A stretch of DNA of 64,000 nt from Arachis hypogaea (Eukaryota > Streptophyta > Magnoliopsida > Fabales > Fabaceae): positions 62,600,054-62,664,053 of the forward strand of contig NC_092047.1 in the NCBI RefSeq assembly GCF_003086295.3, read 5' to 3'. Position 1 is the stretch's first letter; every line of letters starts with the position of its first letter. Below, piece after piece: positions 31,441 through 43,239 of this stretch. The notes under the pieces are model-generated. The model searched no databases and was not told the origin of the DNA. It saw only the letters and a list, made by a program, of their open reading frames with translations. Made by a program: the position numbers and the translations under genes.

Positions 31441-32431
31441 AGAGGCCACGCACCAGAAATTACAGAAAATGCTCTCAGCGATTTCTGAAGCCCTTTTTGG
31501 ACCAAATCCAAGTCTAGAAGGCATAGACCAGTGGTTATGAAGTTGGGGAATGCATCCATTCAGGAGGAGCTCGCCATTTAGTTACTTCTCATGAATTAGA
31601 TCTAGTTTGGAGAGAGGTTCTCTCCTCTCTCTTTAGGATTAGGATTTAGATTTAGGATTTTTTATTCGCTTTCAGGATTATCTCTTTTGATCAGGTTCAA
31701 TATTCCTTTTATTTACTTTTGCAAGTTACTTTTTGAATCCTTTCATGTTACAGATTACTCTTTTATTAATGTTATTTGAGGTATTTCAGTTTAATATTGA
31801 TTCCTTTCATTTATGCTATTGTTGCTTTTACTCTGAAGACATTTTTATTCCAGTAGATTTACTTCCCCTTTTGGTTTTGGTTAAGAAATCAGTAACTCAG
31901 GAGTTGTCAAACTCAAACATGATTGATAATTGTTATCTTTGTTAGTTGAATTGAACTTCAATAATCCCAATCTTTTCTTAGGAAATAAATAGGATCCGAA
32001 GAACAAACCAATTAATCCCTTGACCTCCTTTTATCTCAGTAAAGGTTAACAAAGTGGAATTAAGATTCAACTATCATCATCATTGATAAGGATAGCTAGG
32101 ATAGGACCTCCAATTTCTCATACCTTGCCAAAAGTTTGTTTTACAGTATTTATTTATTTTGATCGCCATTTAAATTATTTGTCATATCTATTCCTTACTC
32201 TCAACCCCGATTTACAACCTTTATAACCAATAATAAGAACATACTTCCCTGCAGTTCCTTGAGAAGACGACCTGAGGTTTGAATACTTCGGTTAACAATT
32301 TACTTAAGGGGTTTGTTACTTGTGACAACCAAAACGTTTGTATGAAAGGACTTTTGAAGGTTTAGAAACTATACTTGCAACGAGGATTTATCCGCAAATT
32401 TCTAGACCACGCAAAAGTTCTCTCGTCAAAA

Positions 32432-32449
32432 TGGCGCCGTTGCCGGGGA
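32432..32449 (+). other. Primer binding site, tRNA-Asp type (C)
   Basis: TGGCGCCGTTGCCGGGGA begins three bases after LTR1 ends. Its presence shows that the LTR at 24118-32428 is a true 5' LTR. Confidence 0.9.
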
Positions 32450-32544
32450 ACTGCTAACGTGTGCCTTATTATTGGTTATTGTAAATATTTTTCTTTTGCT
32501 TGTTTATTTATTTTTGTTTTTCCTTTTTATTTTTATTTGCTACC

Positions 32545-34108
32545 ATGAATTCTCACCCCTCTCGCTTTGAGTTTGGGTCTAACTTTGTTGAAGGAAATAG
32601 AAGTTACAGCAGGAATATGCATCAAGGTCAGACCAATCAAGGATGGATGGAGCCAAGAGGATCTAACCAACCCTTTAGGCAACAACACCCTCCAAGATAT
32701 CATGGACAAAGACCATTCTACAATGCATACCCAGTGAAAGATATGGTGGACAACCTTGTGACTACCAACAAGACCCACCCTGTGCCTATAGACCAACCTC
32801 TCACATAACCTCGAACCACCACACTCACAAGCTTCTTTTCACCATTCACCACTGCATGATCCTCACTTACCCCGATTCCAATCCAATCACTCCCAATCAC
32901 CACCACTTCCCTATGTATCATGTCCAAATCCATCACCCAGAGAATCAGAAGTTCGCCTCAAGGAAATAGTAAATAAACTTCAAACAACCATTCGGCAATT
33001 GGAGCAAGCAGTAATTCAATTAGCTTCTAGATGCGTGAACATTCAAGGACCAACCACAGTCCCATATGGACAATCTAATGAAGAGTGTAGCATGAAGGAG
33101 ACACTAGAAACTCCAGTGGACAAGATAGAGCATGAATTCGTACTAGAACAAGTAGAAGAAGCTGTCATTGTACAAGAAGAAGAGTTGGTTGAAGATCTAG
33201 GAGACGCTGAACCTCCATGGGAATCCAGAGTTGAGGAGAACTCCGTCAAGAACGTTACAGTTGATGCTAAGGAGGATAGTGCACAACCCCCAAGGCAAGT
33301 CGTTTATGAAGAACTAGACGGAATAACCCAGGACACAAATTCCCTTGATGATGATAGTCACAAGTCTAGCTCTCTTAGTAATGAACTTGCATCCGCAAGT
33401 GAATTCTCTGAGATCGAAGAATCTTCCCCAAGTGAATACGAAGATGACGCGGAGGTAGATTTCTCTCAACCTCCAATCTATGACTCAAGTGATGAGGAAG
33501 ACATAGAAGACTTTAACCAGGACTCAGATGCATTTGAAGAACCTTGCAAGGAAGTAGAGGAATTCACAGAAGAGCACAAGGGAGAAGAACTTACAGAACC
33601 ACCAGAAACACCTACCCCAAGGCCAATACCACCTAATACAAGCTTCAAGTGGGTACAATCCTTAACCTTTAACTTTACTTATTCACTTGAATATGGTTTA
33701 CTTGAAATAGATGGCCAGCTTAGAGCTCTCTGCGGCTTTAAGAGTAAGAGGGAAATGGCTCGCACTCAGAGCTGGTGCACAAGGTTCAATAATGCTCCAC
33801 GCTTCAACTCGAAGTGCACGGATTGGTATCATGCTCAATTGAATGGATCTCGGAAAATGTTTGGTCACTATGGTGAGAATCTAGTTTCTAAACCATCCGG
33901 ATGGAAAAATATAGATCAAGACAGAGGCGGATTTAAACGCAAGGCTTGGGATCACGGATTCTATTCTGACATTCATCACCCCGGGAGCTTGACAATCTGT
34001 TTGAAGCTGCTCAGAAGCTTTACATGCCTAGTTTGGGATCCCGGAGGCTATTGGTATTCCAAGCATTGGTGGAGATTTTTGGATGAATTTAAGCATAAGC
34101 CGCCATAA
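32545..34108 (+). pseudogene. ORF1 of element C: unknown acidic protein (frameshifted)
   Basis: The start is the first ATG after the primer site (MNSHPSRFEF). The first 60 codons are glycine-, glutamine- and asparagine-rich. The frame then shifts, apparently twice, between about 32740 and 32815. From there it is open to 34108 (longest ATG-started stretch 32999-34108, 369 codons). The middle is very acidic (runs such as SSDEEDIEDF); the C-terminal third is rich in W, F and basic residues (FKWVQSLTF, then TRFNNAPRFNSKCTDWY, ending DEFKHKPP). Element D carries a homologue with the same ending. I see no Gag core, protease or zinc knuckle. It stands where Gag would be, so a structural or RNA-binding role is possible, but that is inference only. 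Confidence 0.7.
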
Positions 34109-34157
34109 CAGGAAGCTCTTCCAATGTCCAACTTAAGGACTTTAACTAAAAGTGCTA

Positions 34158-34175
34158 GGTGGGAGACAACCCACC
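34158..34175 (+). other. Post-ORF1 hairpin in C
   Basis: GGTGGG-AGACAA-CCCACC is a perfect 6-bp stem 50 bases after the ORF1 stop. Compared with GTTGGG-AGGCAA-CCCAAC in B, a T-A pair has become G-C, with the loop length kept. Confidence 0.75.
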
Positions 34176-34323
34176 ATAGTATGATCGTTTCTTTTTAATT
34201 TTTATTTAGTTTTATTTGTTTTCAAGTTTTATTTTATTTTATTATAATGAACCTGGAATTTTGCATCTCACTCATATTAATCATTGCATTCTGCATTTTT
34301 CATGCATATGTATAAAAAAATGG

Positions 34324-34795
34324 GTGCGCGACGCGACCGCATCACTCATGCGATCGCGTCATATTGCGAAAAACATTACCCACGCGATCGCGTCACCCAC
34401 GCAGCCGCGTGATATGGAAATCGGCGTAAGGATCCAACGCCCAGAAAGTTGGGCTGGAATCGTGCGGCCATTATGCATCTAGCACAAAATGGCCCACGCG
34501 ATCGCATGCCCCATGCGATCGCGCCACATGCACACAACCAATCCCACGCGACCGCGTGAGCGACGCGATCGCGTCGGATGGATTGCACAAATCCCAAAAG
34601 GAGACAGAGAGTTGTGCTGGAATGGCGCTGGATTCGTGCATTTAGCACAAATTCCAGCGACACGATCGCATGCCCCAGGCGATCGCGTCATACCCCCTTT
34701 TACCCCTTCCATGCGATCGCGCGACCCACGCGATCGCGTCAACCACCTTTTTCGCTCCAGCCACGCAACCGCGTACCCCACGCGGCCGCGTGGAT
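34324..34795. repeat. CGCGATCG-type palindrome cluster, internal (C)
   Basis: About a dozen words such as CACGCGATCGCGTCA, ATGCGATCGCGCC and CACGCGGCCGCGTG are spread over 470 bp between ORF1 and ORF2. They match the word class of this element's own LTRs. Reading frames through this stretch on either strand (rich in RDR and TRSR) are by-products. Confidence 0.9.
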
Positions 34796-34801
34796 TCAAA
34801 T

Positions 34802-34807
34802 TATAAA
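34802..34807 (+). promoter_or_regulatory. Putative internal TATA box before ORF2 (C)
   Basis: TATAAA followed directly by CCCCTCA lies right after the palindrome cluster, as at 7825-7839 in A1. A C-rich leader follows. Confidence 0.5.
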
Positions 34808-34809
34808 CC

Positions 34810-36187
34810 CCTCAGGTCACGCAAAACCCTACTATCGTGCCCCCCCTGAACCCCCTCCCCTCCCTTCTCTCTTCTCCAATCCAACCACCACCACCCAGTC
34901 ACCACCATCGCCACTGCCAGACGCCGCCGACCTCCCAGACGCTGCCGCCACCTTTCCCCCCTTCCTCCCTCCCCTTCTTTTTTCTTATTTCTTCCTCTTT
35001 CCCCCCCCCTCTCCGCCACTACTCCTCCACGCACCACCACCCACCGCCGCCGCCCGTCCCAGCCGCGCCCCCCCATCCACCAGCACCACCACCCCTTCCC
35101 CTATCCCCCATATCCCCCATTACCCATTTTTTTCCCCCTGCCCCGAACAGTCGCGCCGCCTTCCCCACCACCGCCAACCACCTTTCTGCCCACTCTCATT
35201 CTATGGCCTTCCAGGTTCCACAAAACGTCACCCTTTTATCTATCCGTCGTTAGCTCATATTTTTCTATTTTAGGATAGTTAGATATGCATGCTGTAGTGG
35301 ATTTTAGGTTGTTAGGTAGCCTAGGATGTGGTTAGTGGATTTAGGTCTGTTTAATTGCACCGTTCGTGTTTATTGCTTTATGTTTTCGCAATCCTGCTGC
35401 TGCTATGATGTTAGTTCATATGCTGTAATTTCTTATTTCAAGCTGCTCTTTACTCTGACTTTTCATGATCATACTCTTTATATGTAATTGTAGCTTTATT
35501 TTTGATTCATATGAACTATTATGTGCTGTTTCTTTTCTTGGATAGTCCAATTTTAGCCGGAATGCTCCCCAAATTTCTGTAAAATATTTCCCTTCATGTC
35601 TTGGTTTTAGCATTTTCAACTGTGCTTTCCTTATATTTCACCAAACCAAGCCATGAATGCTTAGGCACGCATTCTTATTTTCTTTGATCTCCTAGTTCTA
35701 AATTGCAATTTTGATGTTTGATTCTATTTTTTGTTATTTCTATATCTATCTGAATCATCATCCACTTGTTTTCCTTGTTTGGTTTTGAGTTACTTATCGC
35801 TTCTAATTGTGAATGCTTGTTACTTAAAAACTTATCCTTATACCACTTACCTTAACCCATTTTTCACTAACTCACTAATTCTAATTTTCTGACACTCTTT
35901 TTCAATTCTAACCAAACTCATCTTTTAAAATCTCTTTTCTGGTTTTTCACTTTCTTTTAACTTTCTAACCATGGCATAATGATAATTTTTCTATTTAACA
36001 TGCCTTCTATTACATTTTGGATTGTGAATTCTTCCTTTCAAACTTTTCACTCCTATACAATCCTTAATGCACATTCACTTAACTTATTTACCTCATTCTA
36101 ATTCTCCTTTGCCACTTTGTGTTTCTTTTGACTATTTGCCTATTTATTTTCCTATTTTTATTATATCCTGGTTTTCTGTTTTTCAGG
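34810..36187 (+). other. ORF2 leader of C, C-rich then T-rich
   Basis: 34840-35190 is a very C-rich stretch (CCACC and CCCTCC words). Its proline-rich frames in two registers and glycine/arginine-rich antisense frame look like composition artefacts. 35250-36187 is T-rich and matches C' from about 20311. A splice-acceptor-like TTTTTCAG abuts the ORF2 ATG, so an intron in the leader is possible. Confidence 0.6.
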
Positions 36188-37606
36188 ATGTCAGATTCCC
36201 AGAGAAAGGGAAAAGGAAAGGCTACCACTGGCAAACGTAAAAGAGGAGAATCATCTTTGTCTATCATAGATCTCATGCATGATGCCTCCTGGCGAGAGAA
36301 AAACTTCACCCCGCAGGAGAAGGCTGACTAACTGCTTCCTGCCACTGATCCAATAAAATTTACAAACCGATACTGTGAGCTGAAGTATCCGGTGTTTGCA
36401 ACATCCAGGAACCTATACCTGGAGAGAACTTTGAAGATTCCAGAAGAACTCCAGCAGTACACCTCTGACCAAATCAAACAAAGAGGCTGGTTCTTCCTGG
36501 AGAGACCTCAGACTGAGGTCAATGCATCTTGGGTTAGGGAATTCTACTGCAATTACTTCAAAACCTCCCTAGATGCAGTGAACCTCAAAGGGAAGCAGAT
36601 TTTGGTTACTGAGGAGGCGATAGAAGATGTTCTGAAACTTCTGCCTAAGACTGATCAGACAGATGGTTATCAGAAAGCTGAGGAGGATATGCGCTTTATG
36701 CGATTTGACTGGGATGCAGTAAAGACGAGGATTGCCCTTGACCCGACAGTTCCTTGGATCATGGGTCAGAACACCACCATGCCCAAGGGGATCAAGCGGA
36801 TTTACCTGAACGATGAGGCTCGGCTATGGCATCAGATATCCAGCAACTATATTATGCCGAGTACTCACGAGACTGAGATACCAGCCGCTATGATCACCCT
36901 CCTTTGGTGTGTGATGGAGGGTAAGGACCTGTACCTGCCACGCTTTATCTGGCACTATATGGCCAGGGTCCACGTCCGAGGTACTCTTCCCTTTCCCTAT
37001 CTGGTTACACAGCTGGGCCGTCGAGCTGACGTGCCATGGGAGGATGCTGATGAGAGGCCACCTGCTGCAAAGTGCAAGAAGATTATCCCGCACAGCAGGA
37101 ACTTTCTGGCCTTGGGCTACAGACCTCCATTCCTAACTGCCACTGCTGAGACAGCAACACCTTCTGCCGGCCCCTCTTCCTCCACAGCCACACCTACCAC
37201 CACCACTGCACCTCCACCTGCCACAGAGCCCATCTATCATCTAGTGCACCGCTTGTTTCAACGACTTGACCAGATGGAGCGTCGCAACAAGCGACGCTAT
37301 GAGCACCTGAAGCTGATGATACGATCCAGCGACATCCCCTCCGAGCCTGACACACCATTCGAGGCATCTGAGGAGGAGGCAGATGCGCCCGAGGCAGAGA
37401 CCATTCCACCTCAGGAGGCCGAGCAGGCAGGCACAGAGCAGGCCGCATCACAGCAGGTGGCTGAGCATCATATTCAGGCTGTAGACCCCGAGATCCCCAT
37501 TCAGACAGCCCCTCCTCCACAGCAGTCAGACCTTCAGCCAGTCACCACCACAGAGACCCCAGCTACCATCCATTCCAGTGATGACACCCCTTCACACCCT
37601 GCTTGA
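36188..37606 (+). pseudogene. ORF2 of C: PF20167-like 'putative plant transposon protein'
   Basis: Same start and core motifs as the C' copy (20828-22245): basic N-terminus, WVREFYCNYF, FDWDAVKTRI, YIMPSTHE, LLWCVMEGKDLYLPRFI, LPFPYLVTQLG, then a charged helix and a Glu/Pro/Gln-rich tail. The only break I see is a CAA-to-TAA stop at 36329-36331. The C' copy reads CAA there but has its own CAG-to-TAG stop 15 bases upstream. The two copies therefore died independently from an intact ancestor of about 472 residues. The 404 residues from 36392 remain open. The ORF lies downstream of its own palindrome cluster and TATA box, which suggests separate transcription. Function unknown. Confidence 0.8.
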
Positions 37607-37609
37607 GTG

Positions 37610-37650
37610 AGCATCAGGGACGATGCTTCATTTTAAGTGTGGGGAGGTCG
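37610..37650 (+). other. Hairpin and purine tract directly after ORF2 (C)
   Basis: AGCATC-AGGGAC-GATGCT (37610-37627), then TCATTTTAAGTGTGGGGAGG. The purine tract is nearly the same as the one before the 3' LTR, so it could act as an internal plus-strand primer. Confidence 0.7.
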
Positions 37651-40469
37651 CCATCTCTGGCGTATTATTTTGGTGAACCACTACAGACTCTTTTTCTTTT
37701 ATCTTGGATATTTTTCTGTATTTTCCTCTTTATTTTTATTTTTATTTTCTGAGTACTTATACACTGCTACTTTTATGTATTTTCATTCTATTTCTGCATT
37801 TTGCACTTTAGTTCATATTTTAGTTATTTAGTTTATCTTGCAATTCTATCTTAGTAGTTATAGAAATTGTGGATTAATTAGTATAGTTTACCCTTTTAGC
37901 ATATGATAGCTTAGTTTAAATTGAAAATATAGAAAGGAAGTAAACTAGAGACTTTAACAGAATTAAAACAATCCAAACACCTTGTATATATAGCATTACA
38001 TGTTAGTTAGTTAACAACATTTCATCAAGGAGAAACACTAGAACTTTAAAGTCACCTTAAGTTTTACATTAAGAATAATGAGAATTTTTAACTAAACCTG
38101 CATGACATACATAACTTGTAACAACCCCGATTTTCGAGTACGCGAAATCTTTCTGAAAGTACGGATTTCTCCGAAAGATCAGTAAAGGAAAAACCTTTGA
38201 TATATCATCAAGTATCTCAATCCTCATTGTCATTATGTCATATTTAAGTTAGAACCTTTTCCGAGACAAGCTCAATAACGCGGTCACGAAGAATATGGTT
38301 TTTGAACCGTATCGGTTAGAAGTTTTGATTTGGTTTTTTGTAAATAGTCTCAGTTTGACGAACCGGACTCGATTTATGAGAGAAGAGAGATAATAGGATG
38401 ATATTATCATTATATTAGTATTAGAAGCTTCTTGAATAATATTATAAGGTTACCTGGTTAGTTTTAGTTAAAAACAGAAAATCAGTTTAACCGGGTTTAC
38501 GGTTTACTGGTGCAGCTTAGCACCAACACTCTCTGATGAATTTAGCAATGCTAAGGCCTCATTATACATGTACTATTCTCATAATAAATATGTTACTAGT
38601 GTCATTTATGCTAGTATCTTAGAAAATAATTTTTAGAGATGTTTTTACGAGTGTTCTGATACACCTAGTTTTAGTAGTTGTACACCAGAGATATTTTAAT
38701 ATTATTTTAATCCACCTCCAAGCCAACCAATCACAACTCACCTTACACCCCCAAGACCTCCAAGGCTGTCTCATTTCATCATTTTGGCCGAAAATAACAA
38801 GAGAGAAAAGAGAGAAACTTTCATGAACACTTAATCTTCAAAGCTTGATTTCTTCTGAACTAAAACTCAAATCAAAACTCCGATTTCACCAAAATGATCC
38901 TCTCTTCTTCCTCTACATAACCATGTGACTTATCAAGGCTGGAAATAAGGTGAGATGGCTGTCTCCCTCCCATTTCAATTCGGTTTTCAAGGAAAACCAT
39001 GCAAAACATGTGTTTTCTTGATGTTCTTCCTTAGGAATCATGCTTAACTTGACTTGAGGGACAAGAAATGTGAATTTCTAGTAATTCTAAGGTGAGATAT
39101 CTCTTCCTAACATACTGAGTGAGATTTGGTCAGTTAAGAGTTTTTGGATTTAAAGTTGTTCTTGATGTGATTTAGGAGGAAAAAGTGCTTAAGGACCACC
39201 TGAAAGTTTAACCGGATTTGGAGCAGCAAATCAAGGTAGGGTGTCACGAAATTAATCTTGATTATTTGTGTTTGAGTTGTGTGAATGTTGTATAAATTGG
39301 CTGTGCTAAAAATTGGTTGCTTATATGATTGATTCTTGGTGAAAATTTGGTGAAATTTGGTGAAATTTGATGAAATTCAAGCTTTGAGTTCATGTTCTTG
39401 GGCAGCTGGAAAAATGAAACCCTAAGCTTAAATTGAGGTTCAATTTGTGTTGAAATCATGTAGAAAAGATGGGGTTTTAGTGGCTGCTAATTTATTATGA
39501 ATTATAGTAAAAATCGGTTGCTGAAAAGACTGAAAAATGGGTAAAAACAGAGAAGGAATCTGAAGAATTTATGAAGAACATGAAGAACACTTTGAGTGTG
39601 ATGAAGAACAATGAAGAACACCTTTTTGATTCATAAAAGGGCAAGGAAGTAATTAATTTGGTGTTTGGGGGGTTATTTTGTAATTTCTAAAAGTTAGGGT
39701 GGTTAAAGTAGAAATATTAAAAGTTACGAGTGGTAAAAAGTGAATTTTTAAAGGTTAAAAGTTAAAGTGGGGTAATTTTCGAAAATATATTAAAAAAATA
39801 ATAAATAATAATAATAAAATATTAAATAATAATATTTAATTAAAAATAATATTTTAATAAAAATAATAAAATAATGCAGAAAAGGCAGTTTTCTGTAAAA
39901 CCTTTAGAAGGACAACTTTAAGCACAGAATCTCATAATTACTTTCATAAAACACTTAGGGAGTGGTAAAAACATATTAGTGAGGCAAAGATAAATAAAAG
40001 ATAAAAAGTTGAAGAAAAAATAAAAATAAAAAAAAAGTCTGTAAAATTTTAATGGCAGAAACACAGACAGAGACTAGTGAACGAACTAGGGCAACTTAGT
40101 TAGTACTTGAGTTGCGACTAGGGTTAGGTGTTATATGAAAAGTTAAACTGTTTCAGTATAGACTTAATGAACCTATACTTGGGACAGACTAACTATTCAT
40201 ACCGAAATTTACATAAGCTTTAAATACACATGTTAAACAGAGAAATCAGAGCAGAATAAAGTAACACAGAGCACAGAGTAACTAGAGTAAAGTAAAGAGA
40301 TACAAAGAGAAAAGAATAATATGATAAAGAGAAATGGTTTGAGCCAGGATATTGTAAAAGTGAAAGATGTAAAGTTTGTACAGTATGATTGAACAGAGAG
40401 AGAAAGAGGTACTGCATAAGAATGTGAAAATGATGATGAATGATGATAATGAGAATGATTATGTGATGA

Positions 40470-40830
40470 TTTGTTGCTTGAGGCAACCCAAGAGATGTGT
40501 TTATTCATTTGTTGCGTTAAGGCAACTCCAGATATGCTTGTATGATCATCTGCTGCAGTGAGGCAGTCAGATAGATAATGGTGTGATCACTGAGAACGCT
40601 TTCCTACGGTACAGATCCATATTTTATTTCTGTAAGGTAGAGGGGTTATTTCCTGCTACAGAAGTACCGTGACCACCTGTTCCATTTCTGTAGTGGCAGA
40701 GGGGTTATTTCCTGTATACAGAAGGTGTGTCGGCGTACATCCCTGCAGTGGCAGATGTGTTATTTCCTGCGTGTAGTGGACCCTGTGGTGGCAGAGGGGT
40801 TATTTCCTGTACACAGGGGTATAGCCAATA
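40470..40830 (+). repeat. Repeated hairpin units in the T 5' LTR
   Basis: Three units with stems TTGC/GGCAA or CTGC/GGCAG (40479-40570) precede four units carrying GGCAGAGGGGTTATTTCCTG or close variants. The latter are flanked by inverted ends such as TTCTGTA/TACAGAA and CCTGTG/CACAGG (40635-40825). The 3' LTR repeats the segment at 58255-58620. Confidence 0.75.
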
Positions 40831-41495
40831 GGAAAGCCTTATCCAGACAGAGGTTGCTGGATAACGTCGGGAGCGGGTTAGTAACCGACAGATGAGCTCA
40901 TTACCTGCACTAGGGCTAGACATGCATCATTCTTGGTTGCGCATTTCCTTTGTTATGATTGTGGTATGAATGTATGTTTTCCTTGTTTGTATTCCATTCT
41001 CTGCGCTTGTGATATTTTCTTGTATTCTTCTGTTTGTGTTTTGCTATCTATTTTCTCTATCTTCTCTACTTATCTGTGTTTTCTAATTACTGCTTCCTTG
41101 TATTCCGCTAATAGTCTACTAAACAACATAGAATTAATGAACGTAACTAATAACCCTGACCCTACTAAGAACTCCCCAATTCTTACCCCTTCTCTCTCCC
41201 TTCCCCCTTCAGATGAAAGTATGAGTACCCTTTCGTAGTTCGTTGATGATGGTTCTGCAAAGAGGATTTCGCTCTAGATAGTCTTCTGAGTCTAGGGTGA
41301 ATCTTGTTCTCTGTTTACATGTATATACTGTGAAACCAGCTAATGTCTGCACCCCGTTTGTATGTGAACTTTAACCTAAATCCTATGTACGAGACTCCTG
41401 TTGTGTGGCTACTTGATGAGGTACCAGAGAGACGTCATATGGCAATGACTGATCATGCAGAGGAGTAGTAGGTGATGTTCTACCTTTTTGGTGAC

Positions 41496-43215
41496 TGATG
41501 AGCGGATAATTTATACGCTTTTTGGCATTGTTTTTAGTATGTTTTTAGTAGAATCTAGTTACTTTTAGGGATGTTTTCATTAGTTTTTATGTTAAATTCA
41601 CATTTCTGGACTTTACTATGAGTTTGTGTGTTTTTCTGTGATTTCAGGTAATTTCTGGCTGAAATTGAGGGACTTGAGCAGAAATCAGATTCAAAGGTTG
41701 AAGAAGGACTGCTGATGCTGTTGGATTCTAACCTCCCTATACTCAAAATGGATTTTCTGGAGCTACAAAACATAAAATGGCGCGCTTCCAATTGCTTTGG
41801 AAAGTAGACATCCAGGGCTTTCCAGCAATATATAATTGTCCATATTTTGCCCAAGTTTAGATGACGCAAACTGGCGTTCAACGCCAGCTCTCTGCCCAAT
41901 TCTGGAGTTCAGCGCCAGAAAGGGATAAAAAACCAGAGTTGAACGCCAGAAATGGATCAAAACCTGGCGTTTAACTCCACAAATGGCCTCTGCACGTGGA
42001 AAGTTAAAGCTCAGCCCAAGCACACACCAAGTGGGCCCTGGAAGTGGATTTATGCATCAATTACTTACTTCTGTAAATCCTAGTGACTAGTTTATTATAA
42101 ATAGGACTTTTTACTATTGTATTAGTCATCTTTGGACGCCTGGTTCTTAGATCAGAGGGGCTGGCCATTTGGCCATGCCTGGACCTTTCACTTATGTAAT
42201 TTTAACGGTAGAGTTTCTACACTCCATAGATTAAGGTGTGGAGCTCTGCTGTTCCTCAAAGATTAATGCAAAGTACTATTGTTTTCTATTCAATTCATCT
42301 TATTTCGCTTCTAAGATATTCATTCACACTTCAACCTGAATGTGATGAACGTGACAATCATCATCATTCCCTATGAATGCGTGCCTGACAACCACTTCCG
42401 TTCTACATTAGATTGAATGAGTATCTCTTAGATCTCTTAATCGAAATCTTCGTGGTGTAAGCTAGAATGATGGCGGCATTCAAGAGAATCCGGAAGGTCT
42501 AAACCTTGTCTGTGGTATTCCGAGTAGGATTCAATGATTGAATGACTGTGACGAGCTTCAAACTCGCGATTGCCGGGCGTAGTGACAGACGCAAAAGGAT
42601 AGTAAATCCTATTCCAGCAGGATCGAGAACCGACAGATGAATAGCCGTGCCGTGACAGGGTGCGTTGACCATTTTCACTTAGAGGATAAGATGAAACCAT
42701 TGACAAGGGTGATGCCTCCAGACGATTAGCCGTGCCGTGACAGGACATTTGGATCATTTTCCCGAGAGAAGACCGAAAGTAGCCATTGACAGTGGTGATG
42801 TATCACATAAAGCCAGCCATGGAAAGGAGTAAGACTGATTGGATGAAGATAGCAGGAAAGCAGAGGTTCAGAGGAACGAAAGCATCTCTATTCGCTTATC
42901 TGAAATTCTCACCAATGATTTACATAAGTATTTCTATCCCTGTTTTATTAATTGTTTCCGAAAACACCATTATCAATTTATATCTGCCTGACTGAGATTT
43001 ACAAGGTGACCATAGCTTGTTTCATACCAACAATCTCCGTGGGATTCAACCCTTACTCACGTAAGGTATTACTTGGACGACCCAGTGCACTTGCTGGTTA
43101 GTTGTGCGAAGTTGTGAACCATGGTATTGGCATCATGTTTTTGGCGCCATTACCAGGGAAAGAAAGAGCGATGAATTTTACATAATTAAAGTGTAATCAC
43201 AATTTCTGCGCACCA
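41496..43215 (+). repeat. 5' LTR of A2
   Basis: 1720 bp. The palindrome CTGGCGTTCAACGCCAG is at 41871-41887, with variants to 41980. TATAAATA lies at 42096-42103. The hairpin TGGCC-ATTT-GGCCA is at 42162-42175, downstream of the predicted start. An older internal duplication of about 87 bp starts near 42641 and 42728 (AGCCGTGCCGTGACAGG). Confidence 0.92.
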
Positions 43216-43221
43216 AGTTTT

Positions 43222-43239
43222 TGGCGCCGTTGCCGGGGA
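43222..43239 (+). other. Primer binding site, tRNA-Asp type (A2)
   Basis: TGGCGCCGTTGCCGGGGA is a perfect complement to the tRNA-Asp 3' end, six bases after the LTR. Confidence 0.9.

Larger units (their letters stand above)
24118..32428 (+). repeat. LTR1 of element C (interrupted by B)
   Basis: The first 67 bases are at 24118-24184 and the rest at 31034-32428. Palindromes of the CGCGATCGCG type lie at 31272-31440. It has a polypurine tract on its left and a primer site on its right, so it is shared between C' and C. The sense frame at 31733-31945 recurs unchanged in LTR2 but has no recognisable product. Confidence 0.85.

Noticed and set aside
34324..34795. Regularly spaced palindromic repeats that resemble a CRISPR array
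   Set aside because: Repeats are short, variable and irregularly spaced, no cas genes are present, and the context is a plant retrotransposon.
34376..35273. Overlapping reading frames on both strands across the palindromes and the C-rich leader
   Set aside because: They are produced by repeated CG words and by C-richness, none matches a known domain, and they lie in an untranslated leader.
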